In this document: piece by piece, positions 13,423-13,598 of the stretch
How positions within the stretch are numbered: the first letter of the stretch is position 1
How the letters are laid out: each line of letters begins with the position of its first letter
Assembly: GCA_021648225.1 (NCBI GenBank)
Contig: JAKITE010000077.1
Location: forward strand, 1-13,598
Origin: Paracoccaceae bacterium
Lineage (GTDB): Bacteria > Pseudomonadota > Alphaproteobacteria > Rhodobacterales > Rhodobacteraceae
DNA length: 13,598 bases
Reading direction: 5' to 3'
Translations under genes and position numbers: made by a program
Notes under the pieces: model-generated
Told to the model about the DNA's origin: nothing
Databases searched by the model: none
The model's input: the letters and a program-made list of their open reading frames with translations, nothing else

Positions 13423-13598
13423 TCAGCCTTGGCTTTGATTCGCGCTTTCATCCTGGGATTCGGCAATAATACTGGCCTGTGCTGCTGCCAGCCGTGCAAT
13501 CGGCACCCGAAACGGCGAACAGGAAACATAGTCAAATCCGGCAACCTTGCAAAACTGGACCGAGGCAGGATCGCCGCCATGTTCCCCGCACAGCCCCA
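13423..13598 (-). CDS. ppdK: Pyruvate phosphate dikinase, C-terminal end (partial)
   Basis: Only the last 57 codons are inside the window; the gene continues beyond 13598. The frame reads GLCGEHGGDPASVQFCKVAG and then FDYVSCSPFRVPIARLAAAQ, a near-exact family signature for the PEP/pyruvate-binding domain. The cysteine in LCGEHGGDP is the catalytic acid/base residue that protonates the enolate. The enzyme interconverts pyruvate, ATP and phosphate with phosphoenolpyruvate, AMP and diphosphate. The tail ASIIAESQDESANQSQG is polar and probably disordered. The longest open frame in this stretch is a different one, with no recognisable content. An inverted repeat (GAATCA at 13420-13425, TGATTC at 13436-13441) spans the stop codon. 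Confidence 0.93.
   Translation of the reverse strand, partial: GLCGEHGGDPASVQFCKVAGFDYVSCSPFRVPIARLAAAQASIIAESQDESANQSQG

Noticed and set aside
13389..13580. 63-codon minus-strand open frame at the window edge
   Set aside because: An adjacent frame gives the unmistakable PPDK C-terminus (CGEHGGDP, SCSPFRVPIARLA), so this frame is a shadow.
1..13598. Mobile element, phage, toxin-antitoxin, CRISPR or defence island
   Set aside because: All large frames are housekeeping or ordinary envelope genes; no transposase, integrase, repeat-spacer array or typical defence domains were seen.

Overview
The window looks like a piece of the conserved core chromosome of an alphaproteobacterium, most likely a Rhodobacterales (Roseobacter-type) species of moderate GC. 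The reasons are the gene order folB - thioredoxin-like - folP - glmM, a FolB with a long C-terminal extension, the alphaproteobacterial form of SerC with a structured leader, and a GC-rich intergenic repeat ending in a CCCGGGCTATTTT-like sequence after purA. Taxonomy is inferred from these features alone. No tRNA, rRNA, CRISPR array, transposase or phage gene was found.

Layout. Positions 1-1369 hold a repeat/hairpin and purA (minus strand). A 198-base divergent gap carries two related palindromic sites (1449-1492) and separates purA from a plus-strand gene for an XRE-type DNA-binding domain fused to a 2TM membrane domain (1568-2110). A 31-bp tandem duplication follows, then a cytochrome b561-type gene (2227-2883). 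This gene converges on, and overlaps by four bases, a double-CDGSH iron-sulfur protein gene (2880-3128, minus). A large hairpin lies between that gene and serA. The serC-serA operon (3202-5971, minus) is preceded by a leader RNA whose alternative stems include the serC ribosome binding site. A clear bidirectional terminator, a small secreted protein of unknown function (6201-6623, minus) and a DMT/EamA transporter (6808-7716, plus) come next.

The second half has a minus-strand operon folB - thioredoxin-like - folP - glmM (11542 down to 7733), with junctions of +2, -4 and 0 bases. It joins folate synthesis (FolB, FolP) to amino-sugar and cell-wall precursor synthesis (GlmM). As given, folP is frameshifted near its 3' end. 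The frame change removes the conserved RVHD segment and also breaks the stop/start abutment with glmM. Next are a plus-strand secreted CAP/SCP-domain protein (11692-12327), a convergent membrane-anchored SleB-type cell-wall hydrolase (12352-13191, minus) and the last 57 codons of ppdK (minus, cut by the window edge).

Nothing here is a convincing new multi-gene system. The observations most worth checking are the folP frameshift, the serC leader, the paired palindromes between purA and the membrane-tethered regulator, and the hairpin before the CDGSH gene.
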